From NCBI RefSeq assembly GCF_013426915.1, contig NZ_AP023183.1, positions 372,001 through 436,000 of the forward strand: a stretch of 64,000 nt of DNA, read 5' to 3'. How positions within the stretch are numbered: position 1 is the stretch's first letter; each line of letters opens with the position of its first letter. Below the pieces are notes generated by a model. That model was not told the DNA's origin. It did no database searches and saw only the letters and a program-made list of their open reading frames with translations. Below are positions 54,009-63,964 of this stretch, piece after piece. This DNA is from Paraburkholderia sp. PGU19 (lineage in GTDB: Bacteria; Pseudomonadota; Gammaproteobacteria; Burkholderiales; Burkholderiaceae). A program made the position numbers and the translations under genes.

Positions 54009-55988
54009 TCATCGGGGCTCGATATGGCCAAGCCGCTCCGTCAGCGATTGCGGGCGGCCATCAAACAGCGCCGCGTAGTAGACCGTGTTCGACAACACAT
54101 TCTTGACGTAGTCGCGGGTTTCGTTGAACGGAATCGTCTCCGCGAAAATCGCACCTTCCACCGGACGCGGCAGGTTGGCCTGCCATTTACGCGGGCGCCC
54201 AGGGCCGGCATTGTAGCCGGCGGTCGCGAGCACGGCTGAACGGTCGAGCTGGTTGTAAATCATCGACAGATAGTACGTGCCGAGCAGGATGTTCGTGTCG
54301 ATGTCATTCATCCTCGCCCGCGAGATCGTACCGAGCCCGATCTTCCTCGCCACCATCTCCGCGGTGTTCGGCATCACCTGCATCAGGCCGCCTGCGCCAA
54401 CGTCCGAGCGCGCATTGATGATGAAGCGCGACTCCTGGCGAATGAGGCCATACGCCCATTCGACATCGAACCCGGTGGACTGCGCATCGCGCTCGACAAT
54501 CGTGCGGAACGGCGCCAGGTAGCGCAGCGAAAAATCATGCTCGGTCTGCGTCCTGTCGGCGGTGCTCACAGCCCGGTCATAGAGCTCGATGCGGCGTGCG
54601 TACTCGGCGACTGCGAGCAGTTGCCGGTCGGTCATGCCGCGCAGTCGCCAGTTCCATTCACGGTTGCCCTCCGTGCGCAGTTGCAGCGCATAAAAGCGTT
54701 TTGCCAGCTCGAAGCCCGGTGTCTGGCCGGCCTTCTCAACTTCCTCGTCAGTCACTTTCGTCTGTGGTGGCGCCACGATCTTCTGGCCGAGCGCTTCGGA
54801 TGCCAGCTGGCCATAGAAGGTATAGGTTCCCGATATCTTCCCGAATGCCTGGTTGGCCGCCACGGCATCGGCCGCATCCCCGCTTTCCTTCAACGCACGC
54901 GCGTACCAGTAGACCCACGCGGGTTGCGTGCGCAGCGCGGCCGGCATCTGCTCGATCGACCAGCGCACCATCGTCCAGTCTCCGGCCAGCAGCGCGCTGC
55001 GCGTGCGCCACTCGTAGGCCTGACTCGACAGGGGCGCGTTCGCCGACAGCCGGTACCAGTCCACCGCGCCTGGCAGCTGCCGGGTCGCCGCCTGATAGGC
55101 AATCGTGCCCCAGCCGATACCGCGTTCCGCCAGGGTAAGCGCCGGTGCGATCGCGGTGAAGGTGGCCGCGGCCGCCGACGGAGCGCTGGCCGCCACCTGC
55201 GTGATGGCGAGAAGCGCGATTTGATGGGACGCCGCGTCTAGCTGGACGCCTTTCGCGAGCACCAGACGCGGCTGGTTCGTCGCCTGCTCGAGGAGCAGCG
55301 GATCCGGGCGCGCCGCGCCCAGCGCATCGACCAGTCTGCGGCCGGTCGTCGTCGCGCCCTGTTCATAGGCCTGGCGAATCTGCTGCCAGACATCCTCCGA
55401 AGTGAACTGATGGTTACGGTCGAGCGCGGTGACCAGATCGACGCAGCCGTCGCCGTACCACTTCGGGTCGACGAGCAGCGCGCGCGCCGCGTCGGCCACG
55501 TTCACACCCCGCGCGGCGCGCGACTCGAGCGCATAGCACTTCACCTGCGTGTCGTCGTCCAGGACGAACTGTGAATATTGCGAATCGAAATCGTGCCAGT
55601 CGTGGCGCGCGCCCAGCACGCGCAGGTAGTCGTTGCGCAGACGATCGGCAATCGCCTGTCCGTCGTAGCGTTGCAAAAACGACAGCACCGGTGCGTCCGG
55701 CGCGTCCAGATTCGCATGCCCTGCGCCGGTGAACAGACGCGGCTTGATCTGGAAATAGTCGAGATAAGCCGGCGCCGGATAGTTCTGGATCAGGCTCGCC
55801 AGTTGCGCTGCACGCGCGGGATCGTTGTCGCGGGCGGCATCATGCAACTTGATGAAAATCTGATCGTCGGCGGAAAACGGGGAGAGCCGGGTGGGATGTC
55901 TGGCTAGCACCGTGCCAGATATGACGAATGTCGCGGCGGCAAGGGCAAAACCGACCGCGCGAGACACCCGGTGGAGTCGTGTGGACAT
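54009..55988 (-). CDS. slt: Soluble lytic murein transglycosylase
   Basis: A 659-residue protein of Slt70 type. Signal peptide in AVGFALAAATFVISGTVLAR, a long superhelical domain of alpha-hairpins (residues ~40-480), then the lysozyme-like catalytic domain with the active-site Glu in GLIRQESRFIINARS and the motifs GGLMQVMPNTA, TNILLGTYYLS and ATAGYNAGPGRP. It cleaves the peptidoglycan glycan chain in the periplasm, forming 1,6-anhydro ends. ATG 55988 gives a well-formed signal sequence. Length is normal for the family. Confidence 0.93.
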   Translation of the reverse strand: MSTRLHRVSRAVGFALAAATFVISGTVLARHPTRLSPFSADDQIFIKLHDAARDNDPARAAQLASLIQNYPAPAYLDYFQIKPRLFTGAGHANLDAPDAPVLSFLQRYDGQAIADRLRNDYLRVLGARHDWHDFDSQYSQFVLDDDTQVKCYALESRAARGVNVADAARALLVDPKWYGDGCVDLVTALDRNHQFTSEDVWQQIRQAYEQGATTTGRRLVDALGAARPDPLLLEQATNQPRLVLAKGVQLDAASHQIALLAITQVAASAPSAAAATFTAIAPALTLAERGIGWGTIAYQAATRQLPGAVDWYRLSANAPLSSQAYEWRTRSALLAGDWTMVRWSIEQMPAALRTQPAWVYWYARALKESGDAADAVAANQAFGKISGTYTFYGQLASEALGQKIVAPPQTKVTDEEVEKAGQTPGFELAKRFYALQLRTEGNREWNWRLRGMTDRQLLAVAEYARRIELYDRAVSTADRTQTEHDFSLRYLAPFRTIVERDAQSTGFDVEWAYGLIRQESRFIINARSDVGAGGLMQVMPNTAEMVARKIGLGTISRARMNDIDTNILLGTYYLSMIYNQLDRSAVLATAGYNAGPGRPRKWQANLPRPVEGAIFAETIPFNETRDYVKNVLSNTVYYAALFDGRPQSLTERLGHIEPR

Positions 55989-56532
55989 CGCTGTTTTTTC
56001 GTTGTTTCGGTGCAGAGAATTGAGCCAAAGCTTAGGCCGCAATCCGGCGAAGCGAAGCTTCGAAAAACACTGGACTCAGCCCGCAATTCGGCGCTTTGCG
56101 AGCAGGATGTCTGGACCACCCGGCACTTGCGTGTTCGCTTTTCGTGGCGTAGGCCTGGAACTGGATTCGCCACTGAGATCAAGAAGATCTTGAATGCGGT
56201 GTCGGCCGTTGTGGCCGGGATGCGCCGTGAGCCGGGCTTTCCAGGTTATCTCCATTGACTTCATGCTGGCAGCTGGCTGTTTCGCCCGGATGTCTTCCTA
56301 TCACATGACACGTCGATGAAAGTTGTGCACAGAAAAAGTGGATGAAGCTGTGGACAACTTGTAGTGGAAGGCCCGTAAGGGTTTGATTGCAGGCGGGTTT
56401 GTTGCGTTGCGCTATGAAATGGCGTGTGTGGCCTGAACGAGGCCAGAAACGAACGATCCGTTCGTAAAGGTGATAAAAACAACTGTCAAGCAAAACAGGG
56501 CCGCGGATTGGCTGCCCATTGCTCCGTGCTGA
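55989..56532. other. Intergenic stretch
   Basis: No supportable gene. A short frame on the plus strand at 56100-56250 has no start or family. Confidence 0.35.
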
Positions 56533-56838
56533 CTATCGACGATCTCCGCAGGCCTTGGCAGCCACCTGAGCATAGATATCGTTGTTGACTCCCTGAAGAG
56601 ACCGCAGCAGGCAGGCGTAGTAGCCTTTCTCGGCATCGCTCATCGTTGACGACTGCCGGTAAAGCTTCAGACACGCATTCTGCATGATCTGAAACACAAG
56701 CATGCTGCCGGTGCTTCGCGCCGATTGTGCGACACACTGGCGAAACGCGTTGTCGTTGTCCTGTCCGTCAAATTCATCCGCCCGTGCCGAGCTGCTGACG
56801 CACGTAGCCAGCACGAGCGCGATGCACAGACTTCGCAT
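56533..56838 (-). CDS. Small secreted Cys-containing protein
   Basis: A 101-residue protein from ATG 56838 with GGGAGAA 4 bases upstream. Signal peptide MRSLCIALVLATCVSSSARA. The mature part is helical with four cysteines (FRQCVAQ, NACLKLY, YYACLLR, KACGDRR), likely two disulfides in the periplasm. No named family. Confidence 0.65.
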   Translation of the reverse strand: MRSLCIALVLATCVSSSARADEFDGQDNDNAFRQCVAQSARSTGSMLVFQIMQNACLKLYRQSSTMSDAEKGYYACLLRSLQGVNNDIYAQVAAKACGDRR

Positions 56839-57747
<909 letters not shown>

Positions 57748-58177
57748 GATGTCCTCAGGTTTAGTGGGTTCCTGCGGTGCCCTGCATGATGACCGCCCCG
57801 TGCTCGCCGACGCGACGTTAAGCATCCTCGGCCTCGCGCAACATACTCACTTCGGCCGCCGACGTCGCGTGATCACTGGCGCCGACGATTCGCCGGCGAA
57901 GAGCGCCATTTTCTCCGGATCGACAACGGAGCTGCGCGACGGCGAATCGGCGCTGAAACAGTAGATCAGCGGACAGCGCGTCGTTCGGGTCGACGTGTGT
58001 GCGTCCATGATAGCGAACACGCATCGCGCCAGCCTCTCCCTGAAGAGGTAGACGGGAATACCCCGGCCGCTCGGTGGAAGGGTCGTCACGGCCGGCGCAG
58101 TCGTGCAATATGGTGCGTACCGGCATGTGACCACCAACAGTGCGCATTTGCTTGATATAAGACGCCGCTGGCGTACG

Positions 58178-58516
58178 AACCAGCGTGGCAATCTGGCTAC
58201 CGCCGCTACCACACAGGAGATCCCCCTCCCAGTGTCGCGGCACCGCACGGTCTTCCACCGTGGCGGGGCGTTCACCGATTGATACCGCGTCGAGGATCCT
58301 GCCGTGATCGTCCGTTTTCTGAGTGTGATAGCGCGAACTACGTATGGCCCTGGGGCGCCGTAAATGCTCCAGCAACTCTTTCTTCAAGGCACTCCGTGCC
58401 TGAATGAAAAGACTACGGCAGATGGTGTCTGCGGCGGCGACCCGAGCCGCTCCAGCGTCAAGCTCGGACAACTGGGCACCGACGCAATGGTGTCGCGCTT
58501 CAGGAGCGTAGGCCAA
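58178..58516 (-). pseudogene. IS30-family transposase fragment
   Basis: A segment reads TICRSLFIQARSALKKELLE, HTQKTDDHGRILDAVSIGER and VEDRAVPRHWEGDLLCGSG, characteristic of the start of the IS30 DDE domain (HWEGDLL includes the first Asp). It then leaves the family after SQIATLV. The N-terminal DNA-binding domain and the remaining catalytic residues are absent. Confidence 0.7.
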
Positions 58517-58572
58517 GGCGCCTCCTTACACATGACCGGGTTGCGGCCAGTGGCTGGCAGCACGACGCGCGT

Positions 58573-58887
58573 TCAATGGTGAGTGTAGATCGGCTGCGGG
58601 TCGTTCAGCGCAAGTGGCCCACCGGCCTGCGAAGCACCCGACGTCACGCCGCCGACTGACGCCACCTCAGGCGTTTGGCGTTGCGCCGCGATCTTCGCCT
58701 CGGCCGCCTGAATGCCGGCGGGATAGTACGGGTCCTTTGCTGCTGGACGATAACCCGCTTGTTCAACCTGGACAAGATCAGCTTGCACCTCGGCGCGGGT
58801 CACCGGCGCGTTGGCGGCTTGGGCAAACGCGAATGCAGGCGCGCCCAGCGCGCAGGCAATCAGTACTGCCTTGATAAGTGCTTTCAT
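58573..58887 (-). CDS. DUF4148 family secreted protein
   Basis: A 104-residue protein from ATG 58887 with GGGG upstream. Signal peptide KALIKAVLIACALGAPAFAF ends at AQA. The mature part has VTRAEVQADLVQVEQAGYRP and DPYYPAGIQAAEAKIAAQ, the same DUF4148 pattern as the protein at 39266. Probably periplasmic; function unknown. Confidence 0.88.
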   Translation of the reverse strand: MKALIKAVLIACALGAPAFAFAQAANAPVTRAEVQADLVQVEQAGYRPAAKDPYYPAGIQAAEAKIAAQRQTPEVASVGGVTSGASQAGGPLALNDPQPIYTHH

Positions 58888-59091
58888 GATGGTTCCCCTT
58901 TGGGAGCGTAGCGGCCACATTCACCCTGAACGAGGCCTCGAGCCTCTCCATCGGCGTCGATGAGGAGTTGACTTCATTCTCGACTGTGACGCCTGTCCCG
59001 ATGCTGACCCGCTCATTACAAGATCGTTATCTTTTCCGGCCACCCGGCGCGCCTCTCGCCACTACGCTGTCAAGGTATCCCGTGCCGTGTC

Positions 59092-59402
59092 TCATGCGCT
59101 GGCCGGCCCTACGGGCGCATCTGTATTGATCCCCTTGTGCGGGTCCACGTGGGTCATGACATTGAGCACTCGATGGCGCGTCAGGACGCGCTGGCGCGCA
59201 CGATTGCAATGTGGTGCCCCGCTTGGGCGGAGATCGTGGCGTCGACCTCGATGTGAACATCGACAACGATCATGTCGTCCATCTTGCGCGTGCGCAGGTC
59301 GTGGACGCCAATGACGCCCGGCGTACCAAGTAGCGTCTGCCGGATGGCGTGCGCCTCGCTTTCGTCCGCGAACGATCCACCAGGTTGTGATGGCACCATC
59401 AC
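59092..59402 (-). pseudogene. Cation diffusion facilitator C-terminal domain fragment
   Basis: IRQTLLGTPGVIGVHDLRTR, DDMIVVDVHIEVDATISAQA and GHHIAIV, then in another frame QRVLTRHRVLNVMTHVDPHK, form the cytoplasmic dimerisation domain of a CDF metal exporter. The transmembrane part is missing and a frameshift near 59190 splits the domain. Confidence 0.6.
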
Positions 59403-59515
59403 GTGCCCTCCGATGCAACGAGCAGGGTCGTGTTGCTCTTACCAATGCATCCGGCCGGCGCGGCATCGGCGTGTATTATGGTCCGCATAGGCCCTGACCT
59501 GATGGAGAGACGCCT

Positions 59516-59932
59516 GTGGATGTATCGTTCCTCATCGACCCGATTCACAAAACCGTCACCAGCGTGCAAGACGGGTATGCCCGTGCTGGTGAACTTATCG
59601 GCACAGATCTGACCGATACCGCGACCTTGTGGGGTGATGCTGCGGATTCGGATACCTCAGTCCAGGTCATCGTTGCGGACGACAGCCTTACCACCAATGC
59701 TATCTCGCGCGGCTTGTTCAAGGTCACGCTCGAGCTGGAGAACGTAAGACTGGAACGAGTACTAGCGGGCAAAGCAGTACTCAATGCGTATGGCAGCCCA
59801 CCTCCCAACATCAAGGAGCAAGTCAGAACGCTCAAGGCCGTTCGCGAGCGCGTCAGCTTTATCAGCGCTGAGGACGCGTTTCAATGGTTCGAGGAAAACA
59901 CTGGCGGCTCGCCGTTTTCGCTGGAGGGCTAA
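59516..59932 (+). CDS. Hypothetical acidic protein, 138 residues
   Basis: Starts at GTG 59516 (DVSFLIDPIHKTVTSVQDGY) with GGAGAG 9 bases upstream. Soluble, acidic, with DTSVQVIVADDSLTTNAISR and a C-terminal helix SAEDAFQWFEENTGG. Intact frame, no family recognised. Confidence 0.55.
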   Translation: MDVSFLIDPIHKTVTSVQDGYARAGELIGTDLTDTATLWGDAADSDTSVQVIVADDSLTTNAISRGLFKVTLELENVRLERVLAGKAVLNAYGSPPPNIKEQVRTLKAVRERVSFISAEDAFQWFEENTGGSPFSLEG

Positions 59933-60001
59933 AACGGGCTTGCGCTCAGCCCCAGGAGACCGAATCGCCCGAAGAGCGGTACGTGAGCCTGACGTAGACT
60001 A

Positions 60002-60385
60002 TTAGCCGGCAGACATCGAGGCAGGGCAGCCTTTTCCGTCCTCAGAATGAGGCGGCAAAATTTCGCTACGAGGCACCTTTCGACGTGCGACTGGGGGCGG
60101 ATAAACGCACCAATTCCCGTCGGAGTGCAGAAAGAAGTACATTGAACGAAAGCCCATCGTCGACTGGACTTCAACGAGTACGTAGCGGGCTCCTGAAGCG
60201 CGCAGTCGACCATGTTCGGCTACCCGGAGTGGGACCGCTACGTCCGGAGCGAGCCACTTTTGCACCTGGTCCCGTAGCGAGTAGGTGCCTGCGGATATCA
60301 TCTTTTGCTCCGTTTGGTTTGCGTGCAAGAGTGCTCGCAGCGACTCGAAAGTTGCATTGCGCGGCGCTGCGAGTACGGGCATCAC
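60002..60385 (-). CDS. Hypothetical protein
   Basis: A 127-residue frame overlapping the next upstream gene by 4 bp (ATGA type). It includes SAGTYSLRDQVQKWLAPDVA and GFRSMYFFLHSDGNWCVYPP, which look like a folded domain. The 4-bp overlap suggests co-translation with the secreted protein gene at 60382-60711. Unknown function. Confidence 0.5.
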   Translation of the reverse strand: MMPVLAAPRNATFESLRALLHANQTEQKMISAGTYSLRDQVQKWLAPDVAVPLRVAEHGRLRASGARYVLVEVQSTMGFRSMYFFLHSDGNWCVYPPPVARRKVPRSEILPPHSEDGKGCPASMSAG

Positions 60386-60711
60386 TGCCCGATTTGTCGA
60401 CTCACCCGGTTTTCCTGCTGGTTCAACGCTCGGTCTTCCTGGCGAGTGATATGTCCGCCATCCTGGCTTGCCATCAGACGTTCCTCGCGACGAATCTGAT
60501 GGTCATCGCGATGCAAGCGCGTTGCCTGTACATGAGACATCTCGCCTTCGCGGACCTCTTGATGAATCCGGTGGTCTTGATTGACCAGCCGACGATTGAC
60601 CTCGGCCCGGCGCGGGTGCGATGCGTCCCAGTTCGTGGCAGCCGACGCGGTGCCGACGAACGCGACGGATAATGCAGCGATTGCGACCAGTTTGTAGGTG
60701 AGGGTGTTCAT
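60382..60711 (-). CDS. Secreted helical protein, unknown
   Basis: A 109-residue protein with a signal peptide (KLVAIAALSVAFVGTASA) and a mature region rich in Arg, His, Gln and Glu forming amphipathic repeats (RRLVNQDHRIHQEVREGEMS, THRQEDR-type phrases near the end). Such small periplasmic proteins are common in Burkholderia; function unknown. GAG/GGAGAT lies before the ATG. Confidence 0.65.
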   Translation of the reverse strand: MNTLTYKLVAIAALSVAFVGTASAATNWDASHPRRAEVNRRLVNQDHRIHQEVREGEMSHVQATRLHRDDHQIRREERLMASQDGGHITRQEDRALNQQENRVSRQIGQ

Positions 60712-60967
60712 GGCTATCTCCTGTCGAGGAACGGCTTCTTGCCGCTCACCTCCTCAACGTCGCCGCTTACCGCAGTGTTGACGCTGTACTTGTGAGTTCT
60801 GAAACGGAATATTTCGCCGTAGCAAGTCGATATTTTCCGGCGCCGGCTGACGGGTGGTAGCTGGGTCGATACTCGTTCCAACGCGTGTCCTGCAGGGGAG
60901 GTATGCAGATTCAGTGACTGACGCGTTAATGCGCTCACAATGGCAATCTGTTTCGGGAGGCACGCAC

Positions 60968-61200
60968 ATGGGGGCCCACGTCGTCGACATCGCAAGGACC
61001 GAGAATTCGCTGTCAATGCCGGTGGAGTCTATGAAAGCGGAGCCGGCGAAATTTTAATCTGCCGCGACGGCCGTCCTGCCGCCAAGCTTGTTGTGGCCGA
61101 ACAGGCCCGCATCGGTGTGGCTAGAAGGAAATTCGGAATGCCCGGCGACGGCGCGGGCGGTGACTGCTTCGATATTGCGACGCTGTTCCGTGGCGAGTAA
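60968..61200 (+). pseudogene. Phd-type antitoxin, one-base frameshift, no toxin
   Basis: From ATG 60968 (GGGAGG upstream) the frame reads MGAHVVDIARTENSLSMPVE and SMKA. One G lost at 61039-61040 moves the rest to another frame: GAGEILICRDGRPAAKLVV, ARIGVARRKFGMPGD and IATLFRGE. Repaired, it is a ~77-residue Phd/VapB-like antitoxin. No toxin gene follows; a NUDIX gene in the opposite direction comes next. Confidence 0.6.
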
Positions 61201-61263
61201 GGGCGATAGAACTCGCCTCGAGGGCGAGACAGCGTTTGGCGCGTGCATTGCGGGTAGCCAAGC

Positions 61264-61902
61264 TCAGTTGAAATCGACGTCGCCGCTACGATACAACCCA
61301 TGCAATCTTTGAATCTGTTCGGGCAGTACTCGACCCAGTGATAGCGCGGGGAGGTCACCGATACTAAAAAATTCGACAGCATCGGTCTCGGTCCCGATAG
61401 ACGTCCCAGCTTTCTCGATTGTTCCAAGGAATATGAGCTTCCAGATGTGGAACACGGATGGGGGATGGCCGTGTTTGTTCATATCCCATATTGCCAGCAG
61501 TCGTTCGATACGCACCGTATATCCGCTTTCTTCGCGGACTTCTTTCGCTGCATTCTCGGCAGGTGAGAGGCCAACGTCAGCCCATCCGCCCGGAAGCGAC
61601 CAAAGGCCGTCTGATGCCTCTCGGACAAGCAGTACACGACCGGTCTCGTCGAAGACGGCGCATCTGACGTCAAGTTTGGGATTGGCGTAACCTGATTCGA
61701 AGGCGAACAATTCGGCAACTTCGCCTACATCCATGGAGACGAGGTCAGCGATTTGACTGTGAGCGATTCTCGCTATCTCCTCGTAACGTTCCTTGTCGAA
61801 GGCGCTGGTCGCGTAATGTATTCCTGTCTGTGCAAGCGCCAGAAGCCGACGAGCTCGGTCGAGTTGAATTCGGGATGGCTGGTGCGTTGTTGACTCCGTC
61901 AT
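61264..61902 (-). CDS. NUDIX hydrolase
   Basis: A 212-residue protein with an N-terminal helical extension (IQLDRARRLLALAQTGIHYA, residues ~12-65) and a NUDIX domain with the box GGWADVGLSPAENAAKEVRE followed by ESGY (residues ~108-131; G-x5-E-x7-REVREESG pattern with the catalytic Glu residues). The N-terminal segment is like that of NUDIX enzymes with a DUF4743/N-terminal helical domain that hydrolyse nucleotide sugars, but the substrate is unknown. Confidence 0.88.
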   Translation of the reverse strand: MTESTTHQPSRIQLDRARRLLALAQTGIHYATSAFDKERYEEIARIAHSQIADLVSMDVGEVAELFAFESGYANPKLDVRCAVFDETGRVLLVREASDGLWSLPGGWADVGLSPAENAAKEVREESGYTVRIERLLAIWDMNKHGHPPSVFHIWKLIFLGTIEKAGTSIGTETDAVEFFSIGDLPALSLGRVLPEQIQRLHGLYRSGDVDFN

Positions 61903-61962
61903 CGCATGCTCTCCGTATTTCGCACATCACGGATGCTCGACAGTTTCCGCGAGCTCTCTGCG

Positions 61963-62181
61963 TCAGCCATGGTTATCCACCCATGCGCGCGCCCAGGACA
62001 GCCCAGCTTCCTGGGCTTCCTGTTCGCTGACAAAAACTCCCAGAATACCCGACGCTTCGACGAACTTTGTGTCGCGGGTTATCGTACCGCTCGCCGCGTA
62101 TCGGTCGTGCTCAAGGAGATTGTCCCGCTGGGCAATGGCATGCCCCCAAATGGCGTAACCCCTGTAATTTTGACGTTCCAT
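61963..62181 (-). CDS. Small hypothetical protein
   Basis: A 72-residue protein from ATG 62181 (MERQNYRGYAIWGHAIAQRD) with AGAGAAG upstream, ending EAQEAGLSWARAWVDNHG. It reads as a compact alpha/beta fold with a C-terminal helix; similar small proteins occur in Burkholderia as far as I recall. Function unknown. Ten bp behind the next upstream gene, so probably co-transcribed with it. Confidence 0.55.
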   Translation of the reverse strand: MERQNYRGYAIWGHAIAQRDNLLEHDRYAASGTITRDTKFVEASGILGVFVSEQEAQEAGLSWARAWVDNHG

Positions 62182-62191
62182 CTGACTTCTC

Positions 62192-62497
62192 TTATCGATT
62201 TCGGTTCCAGTGACGCCAGTCGGAACAGCCAACACCTTGTCCGATGCAGCCCCCGTCGCAGCTTGCGCAGAAATGCCGGTCGCGCAACGAATCGTCGACT
62301 TGCCATGGCGTGCCAGACGGCGCGGCCGTGCCGACACTCCTGCCGTTCTCACACGCATAAAACGTGGGGTCGCCAGATTTGCCTTCCCGCACGGCTTGGT
62401 CAATGACATTGTCGCCGAAGGCCTCGCGGAGCGAGCGGACGAACTCAGCAATTTCGGGCATCGGGTCGATAGGCGGCTTGCGAACGCGGGCGTCCAT
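62192..62497 (-). CDS. Hypothetical protein with C-terminal Cys cluster
   Basis: A 101-residue protein: EIAEFVRSLREAFGDNVIDQ, GDPTFYACENGRSVGTAAPS, then RDRHFCASCDGGCIGQGVGC. The CxxC...C...C arrangement suggests a metal site. It precedes the 72-residue gene in a two-gene leftward unit. Start ATG 62497 or 62461. Confidence 0.55.
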   Translation of the reverse strand: MDARVRKPPIDPMPEIAEFVRSLREAFGDNVIDQAVREGKSGDPTFYACENGRSVGTAAPSGTPWQVDDSLRDRHFCASCDGGCIGQGVGCSDWRHWNRNR

Positions 62498-62532
62498 TCA
62501 AGTTCTCGGGTAGTCGGCTGACGCCTATGATA

Positions 62533-62548
62533 CTGTATAAAAACACAG
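62533..62548 (+). promoter_or_regulatory. LexA (SOS) box
   Basis: CTGT-N8-ACAG with an AT-rich centre (CTGTATAAAAACACAG), 16 bp before the start codon of the ImuA-like fragment. An exact match to the LexA consensus in the right place for SOS control of an imu gene. Confidence 0.75.
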
Positions 62549-62563
62549 GTGTCGTATCGGGTT

Positions 62564-62741
62564 ATGAACGCTCCCCTTGTTTGCCTGGAGGACATTCATC
62601 CGTCGGTGTGGCGGCCGTCGCGGCTCGCGCACGGTCGCGGCCGCGTTGTCGACACTGGGTATCCAGCGCTGTCCCGAGAACTGCCGGGCGGAGGGTGGCC
62701 GCTCGCAGCGCTTGTAGACCTGCTTTTGCAGCAGCCGGGTG
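62564..62741 (+). pseudogene. ImuA-like (translesion synthesis) N-terminal fragment
   Basis: From ATG 62564, MNAPLVCLEDIHPSVWRPSR, VVDTGYPALSRELPGGGWPL and VDLLLQQPG match the beginning of ImuA (SulA/RecA-like partner of the ImuB-DnaE2 mutasome). The similarity stops at about 62741, so ~60 of ~230 residues remain. The SOS box upstream is preserved. Confidence 0.6.
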
Positions 62742-62966
62742 TCTGCGGCACTGCTATGTTTGGCTTTACGATCAACCGTCGACGGACTCATCGTTGATAT
62801 CGTGAAGCACCGTGTTCCGACAATCGCAGAGTCCATCACAGTGCGATTGCAACCGACGCCTGTCTTGCTATCAATTCGACGACAAGACACGCGTTGGCCC
62901 CTAACTGAGGTCAGCCGAGAGCCGCTCTCGTCGGACATGGTGGCAGCAGCGGCACTCGACTCGTAA
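62739..62966 (+). CDS. Hypothetical frame downstream of the ImuA fragment
   Basis: A 75-codon frame (STVDGLIVDIVKHRVPTIAE, LQPTPVLLSIRRQDTRWPLT, SSDMVAAAALDS) with good coding character. Its GTG start overlaps the end of the ImuA homology in another frame, so it may be the 3' part of another gene joined there. Unknown. Confidence 0.3.
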   Translation: MSAALLCLALRSTVDGLIVDIVKHRVPTIAESITVRLQPTPVLLSIRRQDTRWPLTEVSREPLSSDMVAAAALDS

Positions 62967-63001
62967 CATACTGTCGCTTATCGAGAATAGTTGGAGGCCA
63001 T

Positions 63002-63964
63002 GTGTGCTACTCAGCCCAGATAGAAGCCGACTACAAAAAGTTCGTGCGCATGTTCGGTGCCACCATGGACATCCGTGAATTTGCGCGTGTGTACTGGGAG
63101 CGAGCCGAGGGGCGCCTCAAGGCAAAAATCCCAAAGAGGATGGACGACTCGTTTGCCACGCCACAGTCAGATGCGGAGCTTGAAATCAAGAAGCTCATCG
63201 ATCTCTTTAATGCCGGTCAAGCGGCGACCCTGGAGGAAGAGCTGTTCAAACAAAGGGCGCGGCTCGTTGCAGCGGAGCGAACTCTAAAAACAAAGACCAC
63301 GAAGGCTGCCATTGAAAGCAAGCGCATCGCTGGCGACAAAATTGAGGCGACGCTCCGTCGACTTGATGACATCAAGCGCACTGAGAGCGAGCCACGCGAT
63401 TCGAGGATTTTTCCCGGATACTACGCGCCCGTGCTGGTTGTTGAAAATGGGCGGCGCGTTGTGAAGCCAATGAGGTATCAGTGCCGGCTTGCTGGCAAGC
63501 CCGCAAATTATGACTTCAAATATCCTGGCACGTACAACGCCCGGAAAGACAGCTTGGGCGGCTTTTGGAAAGGCCTATTCGGATACTCACAAGGACTCGT
63601 GCTGGTCGACGCCTTCTACGAAAACGTCAGCAAGGCAAAGATGGAAGGGCGACAACTCTCCGATGGCGAGAGAGATGAAAACGTGGTACTCGAGTTCAGG
63701 CCCAACAATGGTCAAAAGATGCTGGTTGCGTGCCTGTGGTCAAAGTGGGCGGGTCCCGGTGAGCCGGATCTGTATTCATTTGCGGCAATCACTGACGAAC
63801 CCCCGCCTGAAGTAACGGCGGCCGGGCATGACCGCTGCATTATTCCCATCAAAGAGCAGTATATCGACGCGTGGCTAAACCCCGACCCCAATGACCTGGC
63901 GGTGCAATATGCGATTCTTGATGATAGGGAGCAACCGTATTACGAGCATCGGCTAGCTGCATGA
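63002..63964 (+). CDS. SRAP (YedK/HMCES-like) protein
   Basis: A 320-residue SOS-response-associated peptidase-family protein. Translation from GTG 63002, with GGAGG 7 bases upstream, gives MCYSAQI, so Cys2 becomes the N-terminal catalytic Cys after Met removal. Other conserved residues follow: the Asn in TYNARKDSL, the Glu in VDAFYENVS, and the His in GHDRCIIPIKEQYIDAWL. The family crosslinks to abasic sites in single-stranded DNA to shield them. A long coiled-coil insert (residues ~80-125) makes it larger than typical ~220-residue members. It lies 35 bp after the ImuA-side remnants and their SOS box. Confidence 0.88.
   Translation: MCYSAQIEADYKKFVRMFGATMDIREFARVYWERAEGRLKAKIPKRMDDSFATPQSDAELEIKKLIDLFNAGQAATLEEELFKQRARLVAAERTLKTKTTKAAIESKRIAGDKIEATLRRLDDIKRTESEPRDSRIFPGYYAPVLVVENGRRVVKPMRYQCRLAGKPANYDFKYPGTYNARKDSLGGFWKGLFGYSQGLVLVDAFYENVSKAKMEGRQLSDGERDENVVLEFRPNNGQKMLVACLWSKWAGPGEPDLYSFAAITDEPPPEVTAAGHDRCIIPIKEQYIDAWLNPDPNDLAVQYAILDDREQPYYEHRLAA

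Noticed and set aside
56310..56375. DnaA-box-like TGTGGACAA and related sequences
   Set aside because: One imperfect match only, with no supporting origin structure.
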